DNA of 64,000 bases, taken from an uncultured Mucilaginibacter sp. (lineage in GTDB: Bacteria; Bacteroidota; Bacteroidia; Sphingobacteriales; Sphingobacteriaceae). How positions within the stretch are numbered: the stretch's first letter is position 1; the number at the start of each line of letters is the position of its first letter. Under the pieces are notes generated by a model. The model searched no databases, was not told the DNA's origin, and saw only the letters and a list, made by a program, of their open reading frames with translations. The position numbers were made by a program, and so were the translations under genes. Below, piece by piece: positions 49,903 to 60,215 of this stretch. The DNA is taken from NCBI GenBank assembly GCA_903887275.1, contig CAISPD010000062.1:1-64000 (forward strand), written 5' to 3'.

Positions 49903-50520
49903 TTAAAGCTCTATGTATTTGCCTGCTTCGCGGATAATTTCGGAGCTGAGGTTTTCGAATTCGGGTAAATGACCTAAAAGGGGTATGCCAGTCGACTTCA
50001 AAATATAATCTTCTGAATAAATATCCCGGGCCCCGTTGAAAATAATCCCTCTGACCGGAATTTGGTATTGCTTTAAAGCGAAAATGGAAAGCAGGGTATG
50101 GTTGATGCTGCCAAGGTAGTTTCTTGATACCAGCACAACTTCAGCACTTGATTTTTTGATCAGATCGATGATCAGAAAAGAATCGTTCAGCGGAACCATC
50201 AATCCACCTGCCCCTTCAATGATCAAATCATTTTGCGTTTCAGGTAACACAAAACTCTCTGTCGCTATCGTTATTCCATCCAATGCTGCCGATTTATGGG
50301 GCGAGTAAGGCTGAGTTAGCCTGTAGGTCTCCGGGAAAAAGCGCGTTTTTGTATTGCTGACCAATTCTTTTACTTTGATCGAATCACTATCCTGCAGGTC
50401 GCCTGATTGTACTGGTTTCCAATAATCGGCCCGCAGCTTTTCCACCAATACGGCCGCTATGATCGTTTTACCGATGCCGGTACCAATGCCGGTCACAAAA
50501 ATTGGTTTTTTATCACTCAT
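49903..50520 (-). CDS. bioD: ATP-dependent dethiobiotin synthetase
   Basis: FVTGIGTGIGKTIIAAVL, YWKPVQSG, IIEGAGGLMVPL. Confidence 0.9.
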   Translation of the reverse strand: MSDKKPIFVTGIGTGIGKTIIAAVLVEKLRADYWKPVQSGDLQDSDSIKVKELVSNTKTRFFPETYRLTQPYSPHKSAALDGITIATESFVLPETQNDLIIEGAGGLMVPLNDSFLIIDLIKKSSAEVVLVSRNYLGSINHTLLSIFALKQYQIPVRGIIFNGARDIYSEDYILKSTGIPLLGHLPEFENLSSEIIREAGKYIEL

Positions 50521-51638
50521 CCTTCAAAATTGTTTAGGGTATCAGCCAATAATTTTATCTCTTCGTTGGTATTGAATGCATGAAGGCATATCCTCAACCG
50601 TTCGGATCCTCTTGCTACCGTCGGACTTAATATAGCACGCACATCAAGCCCGGTTTGCTGTAAATGAGCTGCTATTTTACTGGCATTTTCGTTATTGCCG
50701 GCTATCAGACATTGAATAGCGCTGTCGCTGCCAATAAGCTTAAGGCTGCCGGGAATCAACCATTCTTTAAAAAGGGATATATTTCGCCTTAATAATGCTA
50801 TTTCAGGATCTGCTTCGCCCAGAAATTGGTAGGCTATTTTAATGGCAGCTATTTCATGAAATGATGGCGCAGTAGTATATATAAATGAGCGCGAAAAATT
50901 GATGAGGTACCGTCGTAATAGGTCACTGCCTAAAACAATGGCGCCATGACAGCCAAGCGCCTTACCAAAAGTAATTACCCGGGCAAATACCTGATCCTGC
51001 AAACCAAGATGCTGAACAAGACCTACAGGGTAGAGACCAATGGCGTGTGCTTCATCTACAATAAGGTGTACATTATATTTTTCGGTCAAAGCTATGATGG
51101 CAGCGATGGGTGGCGTGTCACCATCCATCGAATAAATACTTTCTATCACCACATAACAAATGCCTTTAGCATTCCTGAGTTTTTCTTCCAGGCTTTCGAT
51201 ATTGTTATGCGCAAAGGTGTAACGGTTGGCAAAACTCAACCTGATACCGTCAATGATCGAAGCGTGCGCCAATTCGTCGATGATAACTGTATCACCTTTT
51301 TGGGGCAGGCAGGAGAATAGACCCAAATTAGCGTCATACCCGGAGTTGTAGATAAGTCCGGCCTTTGATCTATGATAGCTTGCGATACTGCGCTCCAGGT
51401 CTTCTATGTAGCCTGAATTGCCTGATATCAGTCTTGATCCGGTAGCACCTACGCTTTGGGGGGTGTTTGCCTGCAGCTCTGAAAAAATACGATCTCTCAG
51501 GCGTTGATCTCTGGCAAAACCCAGATAATCATTTGAGCAAAAGTCAATCAAACCATTGGCCGTTTTTAAAGAACGGTATGAGCCCTCGATCTCTCGCTGG
51601 TCAAGTTTATGCTTTAAATATTGCTCTGCCCGGTTCAA
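50517..51638 (-). CDS. bioF: 8-amino-7-oxononanoate synthase
   Basis: DFCSNDYLGFARDQ, GATGSRLISGNSGYIEDLE, IVDEAHAIGLYP, TFGKALGCHGAIVLG; overlaps bioD by 4 bp. Confidence 0.85.
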   Translation of the reverse strand: MNRAEQYLKHKLDQREIEGSYRSLKTANGLIDFCSNDYLGFARDQRLRDRIFSELQANTPQSVGATGSRLISGNSGYIEDLERSIASYHRSKAGLIYNSGYDANLGLFSCLPQKGDTVIIDELAHASIIDGIRLSFANRYTFAHNNIESLEEKLRNAKGICYVVIESIYSMDGDTPPIAAIIALTEKYNVHLIVDEAHAIGLYPVGLVQHLGLQDQVFARVITFGKALGCHGAIVLGSDLLRRYLINFSRSFIYTTAPSFHEIAAIKIAYQFLGEADPEIALLRRNISLFKEWLIPGSLKLIGSDSAIQCLIAGNNENASKIAAHLQQTGLDVRAILSPTVARGSERLRICLHAFNTNEEIKLLADTLNNFEG

Positions 51639-51663
51639 TTGCTGAAATTTCTGCTAAAATAAA

Positions 51664-51686
51664 AAAAGCGACCAGAAGCCGCTTTT
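51664..51686 (-). terminator. Terminator downstream of 51711..52073
   Basis: Minus strand AAAAGCG-GCTTCTGGT-CGCTTTT followed by T-run. Confidence 0.6.
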
Positions 51687-51710
51687 ATATTTTATGTTTA
51701 TCGCGCCAAT

Positions 51711-52073
51711 TTAGTTACCGCCGCCACCTTGCTGCATTTTTTGCATTCTTTCCTGCAAAATCTTTTCATAAGCTGCAACCTGTTCAGTAGTTAAAACCGC
51801 TTTGATCTTGTCATTGGTGTCTTTCATCAAAGGCATCATAGCCTGCATCATTGCGTCGCGGTCGCCATTTGCAGCCGTACGTATACTGTCTCTTTTAGTG
51901 GCCTGCGTTTTAAATATAGCAACTACCTTAGCTGTTTGATCATCAGTTAGTTTTAATTGCGTTTGTAATTGCTTGGCTCTGTCTTCGGCACTCATTCTCA
52001 TGCCACCACCCTGGGCGCGGCTGATCGCTGTTATCCCCAGAAGGAAACAGCATAGCAACAAAATTTTCTTCAT
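51711..52073 (-). CDS. Small secreted Spy/DUF4890-like protein
   Basis: Signal peptide; RAKQLQTQLKLTDDQTAKVVAIFKTQ...LTTEQVAAYEKILQERMQKMQ. Confidence 0.6.
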   Translation of the reverse strand: MKKILLLCCFLLGITAISRAQGGGMRMSAEDRAKQLQTQLKLTDDQTAKVVAIFKTQATKRDSIRTAANGDRDAMMQAMMPLMKDTNDKIKAVLTTEQVAAYEKILQERMQKMQQGGGGN

Positions 52074-52158
52074 TTTTTTGTTTTTTTAAGTTTTACTGAT
52101 CTTTTGATAAAATTAGAATCAAATAGTTTAGTTACTTACATGTAACTTAATTGTTGCC

Positions 52159-52935
52159 TCAATTGTTTTCGTGCCCAAGTTTTGAAATGGTTCGCTGCAT
52201 TTGCGCCATCATGGCGGTTAAGCTTTCCATGGTTGGTTCGGGAGTGGGTTGCGGAAGTTCGGTAGAGAGATAGGCCTTGGCTTTCCATATTTCCAATATA
52301 TCCTCTCCGCTTATTTCATAAGGTTCGTAAACGGGGTTATCTGAAACCAGTTTAAGTTTTTTCTGCTCTTTAAACTTGCCGACAACCCTTTTGTAAACTA
52401 CACCATCACTTTTTGATACTACGACATAAGTGTCGCCCGATTTCAGGTCGCCCCAGTTGCTCAGGTATTCACCTATTATAATAGAGCCTGAGGGAAGCGG
52501 GAGCATAGAATCACCTTTGATCTCAAATGCCCGGAAGGTCCCGTTTTTGAACATAGGCAGGTAAAATTTAGGGAGTTGCGCCACATATTCAGGATCTGCA
52601 TAGCCGTTCAGATAGCCCGCACTTGCCTTTAAAGGCACCATTTCGATGTTCTCGTTATCGTCTCTATCAACCGAAATGCTCAGAACCCGCAGGTTTGCCG
52701 GATCGCCTTTAGGCTTGGGTGCCCACTTTTCATTGATGGTTTCGTTGATAAAATCATCGACCGTGATCTCGAAAAATGATGCTATGTTTTTTAGTAACTC
52801 GTATTTAGGTTCGGCACGTTCTTCTTCGTAAGCACCTACCAATGAACGTTTTATACCGATCTGGTCGGCAAATTGCTGCTGGGTTAAACCCTTCCTTTTC
52901 CGCAGGAATTTAATATTTGATGAAATAATTGACAT
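52159..52935 (-). CDS. XRE/HTH plus S24 (LexA/CI-like) peptidase-domain regulator
   Basis: HTH (FLRKRKGLTQQQFADQIGIKRSLVGAYEE) and S24 domain (FEIKGDSMLPLPSGSIIIGEYL...DTYVVVSKSDGVVYKRVV). ATG at 52935 preferred. Confidence 0.85.
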   Translation of the reverse strand: MSIISSNIKFLRKRKGLTQQQFADQIGIKRSLVGAYEEERAEPKYELLKNIASFFEITVDDFINETINEKWAPKPKGDPANLRVLSISVDRDDNENIEMVPLKASAGYLNGYADPEYVAQLPKFYLPMFKNGTFRAFEIKGDSMLPLPSGSIIIGEYLSNWGDLKSGDTYVVVSKSDGVVYKRVVGKFKEQKKLKLVSDNPVYEPYEISGEDILEIWKAKAYLSTELPQPTPEPTMESLTAMMAQMQRTISKLGHENN

Positions 52936-52946
52936 AAAATTTGGAA

Positions 52947-52965
52947 TTGCTAAAATATTTAGTAA
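52947..52965. promoter_or_regulatory. Near-palindromic operator candidate, TTGCTAAAATATTTAGTAA
   Basis: Arms TTGCTAAA/TTTAGTAA pair at 7 of 8 positions; another TTAGTAA half-site at 52982-52988. Confidence 0.5.
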
Positions 52966-53019
52966 TTTTATGCTCATAAAGTTAGTAAATGTTTTTTAAC
53001 CAGCAAATTTTTTATTAAA

Positions 53020-53376
53020 ATGAAGCGTTTTATCTATATCATCACCGATCGAAACAGGAATAATTTACACGTTGGATTGTGTTCGGACTTATTAAAGACT
53101 CTGCAATTTTACCAGCAAATGCCAACTTTATTTTTTGATAGCGCCCAGCAGCTTAACCGCCTGGTTTATTTTGAAGAGATCAACAATGAGGAGCAGGCGA
53201 TGGACCGCTTTAAATTTGTAAGTACTTTTACCCGCCCCCAGAAAGAAAAAATGATCAGATCTGTAAACCCGGATTGGGTAGACCTGACCATTGGTTTGAA
53301 TTATGAAAATAATTTCAGAAGCCGCCCGATCATGCGACCATCTATCAGCGCTGCACGTAAGTTGGTTACTGTTTGA
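53020..53376 (+). CDS. Degenerate GIY-YIG-fold protein
   Basis: RFIYIITDRNRNNLHVGLCSDLLKTLQFY...RLVYFEEINNEEQAMDRFKFVSTFTRPQKEKMIRSVNPDWVDL matches the GIY-YIG layout with altered catalytic residues. Confidence 0.65.
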   Translation: MKRFIYIITDRNRNNLHVGLCSDLLKTLQFYQQMPTLFFDSAQQLNRLVYFEEINNEEQAMDRFKFVSTFTRPQKEKMIRSVNPDWVDLTIGLNYENNFRSRPIMRPSISAARKLVTV

Positions 53377-53830
53377 TGAATTTCAACGCACCCGAATTTA
53401 AACAGTAACGTTTACCACCGCGATCTGCCGGGCCGTCGTCAAAAACATGCCCGAGATGCAAACCGGTACTTTTTTCAACTACCTCGTCGCGGACCATTCC
53501 GTAACTGGTGTCTTTAATGATTTGGATCTTTGAAGGGTCAACAGGTTTTACGAAACTTGGCCAGCCGGTGTGGCTATCATATTTATCATCCGAGGTAAAA
53601 AGTACCTCACCTGTTGCCGCACTTACATAAACTCCTTTTTCATGGTTGTTCCAGTAGGCATTCTTATAGGGTGGTTCGGTACCCCGTTCAACAAGTATGT
53701 AATACTGGTTTGGGGTTAGTGATTTTTTCCATTCCGCATCGCTCTTTTTCTTCGTTTGAGCATAGCTGCCTTGCAATCCTGCTATCATCAGGATGCATAG
53801 GGCAATTGTTGATAATACTACTTTTTTCAT
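53366..53830 (-). CDS. msrB: Peptide-methionine (R)-S-oxide reductase with signal peptide
   Basis: YVSAATGEVLFTSDDKYDSHTGWPSFVKP, GLHLGHVFDDGPADRGGKRYCLNSGALKF. Confidence 0.92.
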   Translation of the reverse strand: MKKVVLSTIALCILMIAGLQGSYAQTKKKSDAEWKKSLTPNQYYILVERGTEPPYKNAYWNNHEKGVYVSAATGEVLFTSDDKYDSHTGWPSFVKPVDPSKIQIIKDTSYGMVRDEVVEKSTGLHLGHVFDDGPADRGGKRYCLNSGALKFIKQ

Positions 53831-53880
53831 ATCTCAATTTACGTAGCTTTTATTTGCCCGGTTTGCTGAACAGGAAGTTC

Positions 53881-54457
53881 CTAATTTAAATCAGGAAGCA
53901 AAACGGCATCTATCACAAACAACATCCCATTTTGTTGTTCGATATCAAATTTTAAAATGATTGTCTTTCCACCATTTTTATCCGTCAGCAGAATATTCCT
54001 GTTTTGATTGATACTTGCGGTTAATGAATTTCCTGAAGATGTGATCAGTTCTGCTTCTCCTTTGCCAGCTTTTATGCTAGTCAATAGATCTTTTGAAGTC
54101 AATCTTTCCGCGATTAGCCAATTATTCAATAAAGAGATCAGCAAAGTCTTGTGCGATGGTAATAAAATTGAGTCGAGCAAGGCTTGCGGAATTTTTTGCA
54201 AATGCTTTATTTGTAGGTGCAAGAAAGGTAAGCGGGCTTGTTTTTAAGCGGTTTGCAAAATCTGCAGCATTGACCAATTTAACTAATATGGAAAACTGAG
54301 GTGCAGCCAAAACGTTTGTATAAATATCGTTGGCCGGTGACATCATTGTACCATCAATATTCTTTGTTTTATTTAAGTTTTTGGCAGAATCTGGTTTTTG
54401 AGCAAAAGATCCCACGCATACAAACATTAAACCCAACATTAAAACCGCGTTTCTCAT
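53881..54457 (-). pseudogene. Fasciclin-domain secreted protein, frameshifted at an A6 run (about 54191-54196)
   Basis: ORF 54122..54457 (..PLTFLAPTNKAFAK) continues in another frame as 53881..54222 (..IPQALLDSILLPSHKTLLISLLNNWLI..FVIDAVLLPD). Confidence 0.8.
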
Positions 54458-54464
54458 GTTGTAA

Positions 54465-57400
54465 TTACCATCCCGGTGTAAATCCTAAGCCAAATACCGG
54501 CTTGCTGATATCGGTACGATTGATAGGATAGGCGAAATATGGCTCAAGTATAAAATAGCCAAATAGGTTAACACGAAGAGATACACCAAAACTAAATGCC
54601 GGCACCTTCGAATAAATGTACGACTTTAATGGTTTTCCGGTAGTTGGGTCAAACACCTGGTTCCCGCTCGCATCCGTTACCGGAATAGTTTGAAGCAAGG
54701 TAGGATTTGTTTTAAAGTCGATCCTGTCGCCGGCACTCCAGGCCAGTCCCGCATCGGCAAATAAATTTAATTCGCTAAAGAAAAACTTGGACTTTATGGC
54801 CGACAGTTTTTCCGGACCCGTAAACGGCAGCCTTACCTCAAAGTTTGCCAATGCCATTCTTTGGCCGGACAGATCATTTATCGTAAAGTTATTGGTTGAC
54901 GTTGAATTAGTATTGTAGAAGGTTTGCGGTTCATAACCTCTGATGTAGAACGGATAGCCAATATATATCGGGTACAAACCAGAAGACTCACCAAAGCGGC
55001 CATAACCATACAGGCGAGCCGCCAATGTAACCGGAGCTAAACGCCAATATTTACGCAAATCAATTGAAGGTGCGAAAAACTGGTAGGTGCCAAAGTCATA
55101 TTCAGCCTGGATCCGGTAGCGGAAACCATTTAAAGGTGAAGCTATACCAAAAAATGAATTATCACCAACAATAGCGGTATTTAAGCTGTATATGGTGAAC
55201 GGAATAAGCTGCAAACCCCTATTGGTTGGGTCGGCGTTGTAAACATCATTTGGAATATGGGTATGGTTACTTGTAAGGTAATTATAGCTTTGATCGTAGA
55301 TGGTACTATACCTGTCAACCCGGTAATAATAATGTGCCAGCCCTGTACCAAATTCAATCCTGCTTACTTTCGACAAAGGATAGGAGGTGAATAGATTTAA
55401 CTGATCCTGAAAACTCCGGATGATATCATAATTTTCGGCAATAGCCGGTATGGTGGTAGTTTTGTAGGTAAAGGTAGTTGATGTGGCGCTGTAATTTGCA
55501 AACTGGTAAGGTATATGAGATAAACCAATACCAAAATTCCAGCGCCCTTGCTGATTGATATAAATAAACTGCCCGCCGAAATCGTATATCTGCCCGTTTA
55601 CATCCAGGCCGCCAAAAAGAAGGTTGTGGCCCAAAATGTCGCTGAATACACCTTGTATGCCACTCGACAAACCAGGCCCAAACTGACTTACTGATGCGCC
55701 AACGCCGCTACTGGCAAGATAATCCAGTTTAAATTGGGGCCGGTAAGGTGTTAATCGGATAGAATCTGTAGGTATACGGGGGTAGGCGAGGTAATTGTTG
55801 AGGTTTGAATTGATCAGATCGACGCCAACTGAGCGGAATGGCGGCAACATCGCCGCGTCAAAGTTGGTTGATTTTGGATCGACAACTTTGGGCGTAAAAT
55901 CACTCGTTTTGGCATTATAAAGTGCATATTTCTGCGCCGAATAGTAGGAGTAAACTATATCGTCGTTTTTTGAGATACTGATTGCCGGAGAATATTCGGT
56001 AATGCCACTGATGCCCGTGAACAGATCGGTCATTTGTTCTACTTTGCCATCTGCGAATGTATAACGATACAAATTGCGGAAGCCATCCCTGTTCGAAAGG
56101 AAATAAACCTGTTTGCCATCGGATGAGTATTGCGGATCGAGGTTATTTGCACCATCAAACACCGGAATGTCGACTATTTTTCCTGTAGCCAGATCCAGTT
56201 CGGCGAGGTTGAAGCTGATGGCCTGGGCATTTGACCTGTCATAAGTGGTTCTATCGCTTGAAAAAATGATCTTTTTGCCGTCACGTGAGAAACTTGGCTG
56301 GTAATCGGAATATTTGTCGTTTGTAAGCTGGTATACCTTTTTAGCATCAAAATTATACAGGTACAGATCGCCCTGACCTTCTGATAAACCCTGAAAAACT
56401 ACACTTTTTCCATCCGGCGACCAGCTAAGGTTACTAAACTGCTCAGCCTTGCCCATTGAAATATCATGTAATACCTTTCCGTCCGGTACGCTAACTACCA
56501 GCATACGATTACGGCCATGACTAAAAATACTAAAAGCAAACTGTTTACTATCTGGCGACCATGCGCCTGCCGACTCAATGAAATTAAACTCGTCTATCCG
56601 GGTATTGGATATTTTACTTGTTAGTTTTCTTATCGCTTTACCTGTATGTGCATCCGCCAGAAACAGGTCTATCGTAAAAAGGTCTTTTTCAGATAGGTAT
56701 GCCAGATAATTACCATCCGGGCTTAAGGCTGGTGCCACGTTTAACTCGCCGGAATTCTTATTATCTATTATTTTCTTGCCGGCCGGCTTTTGAGCGGTGT
56801 CTTTAAGTAAAGGCTTGTAAGCAGTTTCTATTGCGTTTTTCCAAAGGTTAGATAGTGTTTTGTCATCATAACCAAAGGTTCGGCGTATTCCGTAATCCAG
56901 TCCAAAACGTGCGGTGTTTTTAAAGAAAGGTACGATGACCGTATCACCATAGGTTGAGCCAATAAAAGACCAAAATGCTTCGCCATAACGATATGGGAAA
57001 TATTTATTGGTTTCGGTAAGATCGCGAATGGTAGGTATGTTTTTGTTCAAGTAGGCATCGCGCATCCACATGGCAGTAAAAGCATCTTTTTTGCCCAGTG
57101 AAAGATATTCGGCCATACCCTCTATCATCCAAAGCGGCATATTGCCAAGGTTTTCATAAATAGCCGAATCGCGGCCAAGCAATAAGTGGTATTGAAAGGC
57201 ATGGACCAACTCGTGTCCGATAACGTGGCGTGTAGTTTGGTTGGTTTCCATGATCGGCATTACGACCCGGTTTTTCAATCCTTCTGTTACACCGCCCGTT
57301 CCAACGCCAATATCTCCATCTATCGCTGTCGTTTGCTGGAAATCCGGATGATCGGCATATAGAATTATAGGGTTTGGCTTCTTAAAAGTATCTCTGAAAA

Positions 57401-57653
57401 CCTGCTGATGTATCGTATACCAAAGCTCGCTTTCCTGGGCAAAACGTTTTACCAGGCTATCGTTCTTTATATAATAGTATATCTCGAAATGGGGTGTCCG
57501 ATACACTTTGAATTTAAGATTTTTATAGCGTACCTTATTTTGCCCAAAATATTGGGCACGGGCTTCAAAGCTGAAAAATAAAGCGCCAATGAGGCTCAAC
57601 AATGCTACCGCGTATTTGCCGTGATGTAAAAATTTCAGGTAGAGTTTATTCAT
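54465..57653 (-). CDS. Outer-membrane protein with gluzincin-like peptidase region, TolB/WD40-like propeller and BamA-like barrel
   Basis: VIGHELVHAFQYHL...MIEGMAEYLSLG; repeated SPDGxxxxF propeller motifs; C-terminal barrel ending FGLGFTPGW. ATG at 57653 preferred. Confidence 0.75.
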   Translation of the reverse strand: MNKLYLKFLHHGKYAVALLSLIGALFFSFEARAQYFGQNKVRYKNLKFKVYRTPHFEIYYYIKNDSLVKRFAQESELWYTIHQQVFRDTFKKPNPIILYADHPDFQQTTAIDGDIGVGTGGVTEGLKNRVVMPIMETNQTTRHVIGHELVHAFQYHLLLGRDSAIYENLGNMPLWMIEGMAEYLSLGKKDAFTAMWMRDAYLNKNIPTIRDLTETNKYFPYRYGEAFWSFIGSTYGDTVIVPFFKNTARFGLDYGIRRTFGYDDKTLSNLWKNAIETAYKPLLKDTAQKPAGKKIIDNKNSGELNVAPALSPDGNYLAYLSEKDLFTIDLFLADAHTGKAIRKLTSKISNTRIDEFNFIESAGAWSPDSKQFAFSIFSHGRNRMLVVSVPDGKVLHDISMGKAEQFSNLSWSPDGKSVVFQGLSEGQGDLYLYNFDAKKVYQLTNDKYSDYQPSFSRDGKKIIFSSDRTTYDRSNAQAISFNLAELDLATGKIVDIPVFDGANNLDPQYSSDGKQVYFLSNRDGFRNLYRYTFADGKVEQMTDLFTGISGITEYSPAISISKNDDIVYSYYSAQKYALYNAKTSDFTPKVVDPKSTNFDAAMLPPFRSVGVDLINSNLNNYLAYPRIPTDSIRLTPYRPQFKLDYLASSGVGASVSQFGPGLSSGIQGVFSDILGHNLLFGGLDVNGQIYDFGGQFIYINQQGRWNFGIGLSHIPYQFANYSATSTTFTYKTTTIPAIAENYDIIRSFQDQLNLFTSYPLSKVSRIEFGTGLAHYYYRVDRYSTIYDQSYNYLTSNHTHIPNDVYNADPTNRGLQLIPFTIYSLNTAIVGDNSFFGIASPLNGFRYRIQAEYDFGTYQFFAPSIDLRKYWRLAPVTLAARLYGYGRFGESSGLYPIYIGYPFYIRGYEPQTFYNTNSTSTNNFTINDLSGQRMALANFEVRLPFTGPEKLSAIKSKFFFSELNLFADAGLAWSAGDRIDFKTNPTLLQTIPVTDASGNQVFDPTTGKPLKSYIYSKVPAFSFGVSLRVNLFGYFILEPYFAYPINRTDISKPVFGLGFTPGW

Positions 57654-57779
57654 GATCAGCCAGCAGGGTATAGATTTAACTGCGAATTTTTGAATTATCC
57701 CGAAATATAACAGTTCAAACCTTAAATTTATTATCTGCATACTAAATTTAACATTCCGACTATTTTTCGGCGTACATCA

Positions 57780-60107
57780 TCACTTTACCGATGTCTTGCT
57801 TTCGGTATTTGGTTCTTCGCTTTCTTTTTTAATTTTCAATGTATCCAGCGGCAAGGCATTCAGCGTATCCGTAACCAAAACGCCGGTATCGGTATCAATT
57901 CGGGGTGATGGACAATTATAGCTTTTGGTGATCTTTACCCATGGTTTCGGGAATGGGCCCCAGGTATAACCGCTGTTAGGGTCGGCATAAACCTTTTCCA
58001 TAAATGCTCCGAAAATCGGCAATGCAGTATGTGAACCTTCGCCCGATTCGGCACTGGTAAAGTGTACACTGCGATCGTCGCAGCCCACCCAAACACCGGT
58101 CACAAGGTCTTTAGTGATACCCATATACCAACCGTCTACAAACTTGGATGAGGTTCCGGTTTTACCACCGATCTGGTTGTCTTTTTTCCAAAGGCCAGTA
58201 TACTCCCAAAGAGCCTGTGAGGTGCCTCCCGGTTCTTCCATTCCGCCTCTGAACATATATAACATCAGCCAGGCAGTTTCTTCGCTTAGCACACGTTCTT
58301 TTTTTGATGTAAATTCAGCAACTACATCACCGTCCTGGTCGATGATCTTGCTAACCAGAATCGGATCTATTCGTTCGCCTTTGTTTAAAAATGTGCTGTA
58401 GGCTCTCGTCATTTCATAAACCGACACATCATTGGTTCCAAGTGAAACCGAAGGAACCGATTTTAAGGGACTTTCGATGCCACATTTGTGTGCATAGTTT
58501 ACAATTTTATCCCAACCAACTTTTTCAGTTAGCTGCGCAGTTATAGAATTTACTGATTTACCCATGGCCCAGCGAAGTGACATGTCCTGGTAAGTAAAAT
58601 GGAAATCGGCATTTTGCGGAGCCCAAACATCAGGTTTACCGTTATCTACAAAACTGATGGATACCGGCTTGTCGGTAAACTTATCGCATGGTGTATACCC
58701 ATTATCAAGCGCCGTAACGTAGGCAAATGGTTTAAATGTTGAACCAGCCTGCCGTTTTGATTGATTGACGTGATCATATTTAAAATATCGGTTGTCTATA
58801 CCACCAACCCATACTTTAATTTTACCGGTCGAAGGCTCAATGGTCATCATACCGGTATTCAGTATCCTCGCATAGTATTTGATCGAATCGACTGTCGAAA
58901 ATAGCGTATCACGGTCGCCGTGCCACGAGAAAACCTTCATTTTCTTTTTCTTTTCAAAGTATTGTTTGATTGGGATGGTATCGCCATGAAACTTCTTATC
59001 CAGCAATTTATAAACCGGCAGTCGCTGCTCAGCTTTAGCTATATAATCAGGAATTACGTTTCCGCTTAGGTCGCGCCATGGTGTTTTGTTGCCCCATAGG
59101 TCGTAAAACCGTTTTTGAAGCATCTTCATCTTTTCGGCTACGGATTCTTCGGCATATTGCTGCAAATGGGAGTCGATGGTAGTGTATATTTTCAAACCAT
59201 CTTCATACAGGTCGTAGCCCTTTTCCTTGCACCATTTGTCCAGCCATTTCTCTACCGCACGGCGCAGGTAGGAGTCGCCCTGAGAATTGTCCTCCACAAA
59301 GCTCAGATCAAGATCAAGCGGCTCTTTGATATCCGCATCATACTCGGCCTTTGTAATTTTATTATACTTCAGCATTTGGCTGAGCACCCTGTTACGCCGG
59401 TCGATGCTTTTTTCGGGATTCTTTATCGGGTTATAGGTAGATGTGGCCTTTAACATCCCTATAAGCATAGCAGCTTGTGGCTGAGAAATAGAATCGGGAT
59501 TTTTATTAAAGTACTTTAATGATGCCGCTTTAATGCCAAAAGAGTTATTGCCAAAGGGCACGGTATTAAAATAGAGTTCGAGAATTTGTTCTTTATTATA
59601 AACATGCTCTATTTCAAGTGAAGTGAGCCATTCTTTACATTTATAAACCAGCGTTCGGATAAATGGCACATGTTTGATGATACCCTGCGATTTCTTTTTA
59701 CGTGTTTCAAAAAGATTCTTGGCTAATTGCTGTGTGATGGTACTGCCTCCACGTTTACCTCCTTTTGCAGTAGATAAAACGCTGGTAAGGAAGCCGTAAA
59801 AATCAACGCCACCGTGTTGATAAAAGCGTACATCTTCCGTTGAGATCAGTGCATTGATCAGGTTAGGTGATATTTTTTTGTACTCGACCGGTGAACGATT
59901 TTCCTTGAAAAAGCGACCGATCAATTTGCCATCTGAATAATACACTTCTGACGCTACTGACAGCGATGGGTTTTTGATATCGTCCATGGTTGGAGAATAG
60001 CCAAAAAGCCATAGAAAGTTTAATTCGATAGCGCAAAAGAATACGATGATCGAATAGATAAGGATAACAATATATCGAAGAAACCTGTTTTTTATTTCAC
60101 GAAACAT
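57780..60107 (-). CDS. Penicillin-binding protein 1A (transglycosylase/transpeptidase)
   Basis: STEDVRFYQHGGVDFYGFL, GGSTITQQLAKNLFETRKK, RQAGSTFKPFAYVTAL, GKTGTSSKFVDGWYMG. Confidence 0.92.
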   Translation of the reverse strand: MFREIKNRFLRYIVILIYSIIVFFCAIELNFLWLFGYSPTMDDIKNPSLSVASEVYYSDGKLIGRFFKENRSPVEYKKISPNLINALISTEDVRFYQHGGVDFYGFLTSVLSTAKGGKRGGSTITQQLAKNLFETRKKKSQGIIKHVPFIRTLVYKCKEWLTSLEIEHVYNKEQILELYFNTVPFGNNSFGIKAASLKYFNKNPDSISQPQAAMLIGMLKATSTYNPIKNPEKSIDRRNRVLSQMLKYNKITKAEYDADIKEPLDLDLSFVEDNSQGDSYLRRAVEKWLDKWCKEKGYDLYEDGLKIYTTIDSHLQQYAEESVAEKMKMLQKRFYDLWGNKTPWRDLSGNVIPDYIAKAEQRLPVYKLLDKKFHGDTIPIKQYFEKKKKMKVFSWHGDRDTLFSTVDSIKYYARILNTGMMTIEPSTGKIKVWVGGIDNRYFKYDHVNQSKRQAGSTFKPFAYVTALDNGYTPCDKFTDKPVSISFVDNGKPDVWAPQNADFHFTYQDMSLRWAMGKSVNSITAQLTEKVGWDKIVNYAHKCGIESPLKSVPSVSLGTNDVSVYEMTRAYSTFLNKGERIDPILVSKIIDQDGDVVAEFTSKKERVLSEETAWLMLYMFRGGMEEPGGTSQALWEYTGLWKKDNQIGGKTGTSSKFVDGWYMGITKDLVTGVWVGCDDRSVHFTSAESGEGSHTALPIFGAFMEKVYADPNSGYTWGPFPKPWVKITKSYNCPSPRIDTDTGVLVTDTLNALPLDTLKIKKESEEPNTESKTSVK

Positions 60108-60215
60108 GTGGTAAAGATGTAAAATTTGCCGCTAAATGTATTGAGGGCCTGCAAATATAAACAACGGAAGTAAAAAGGTTTAATTTTAACTAACTTAGCT
60201 CATAGCACATTTTTT

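Noticed and set aside
49903-51638. bioD-bioF as an unusual arrangement
   Set aside because: A 4-bp overlapping bioF-bioD pair is ordinary; only the bioA-linked ferritin-like gene seemed worth following.
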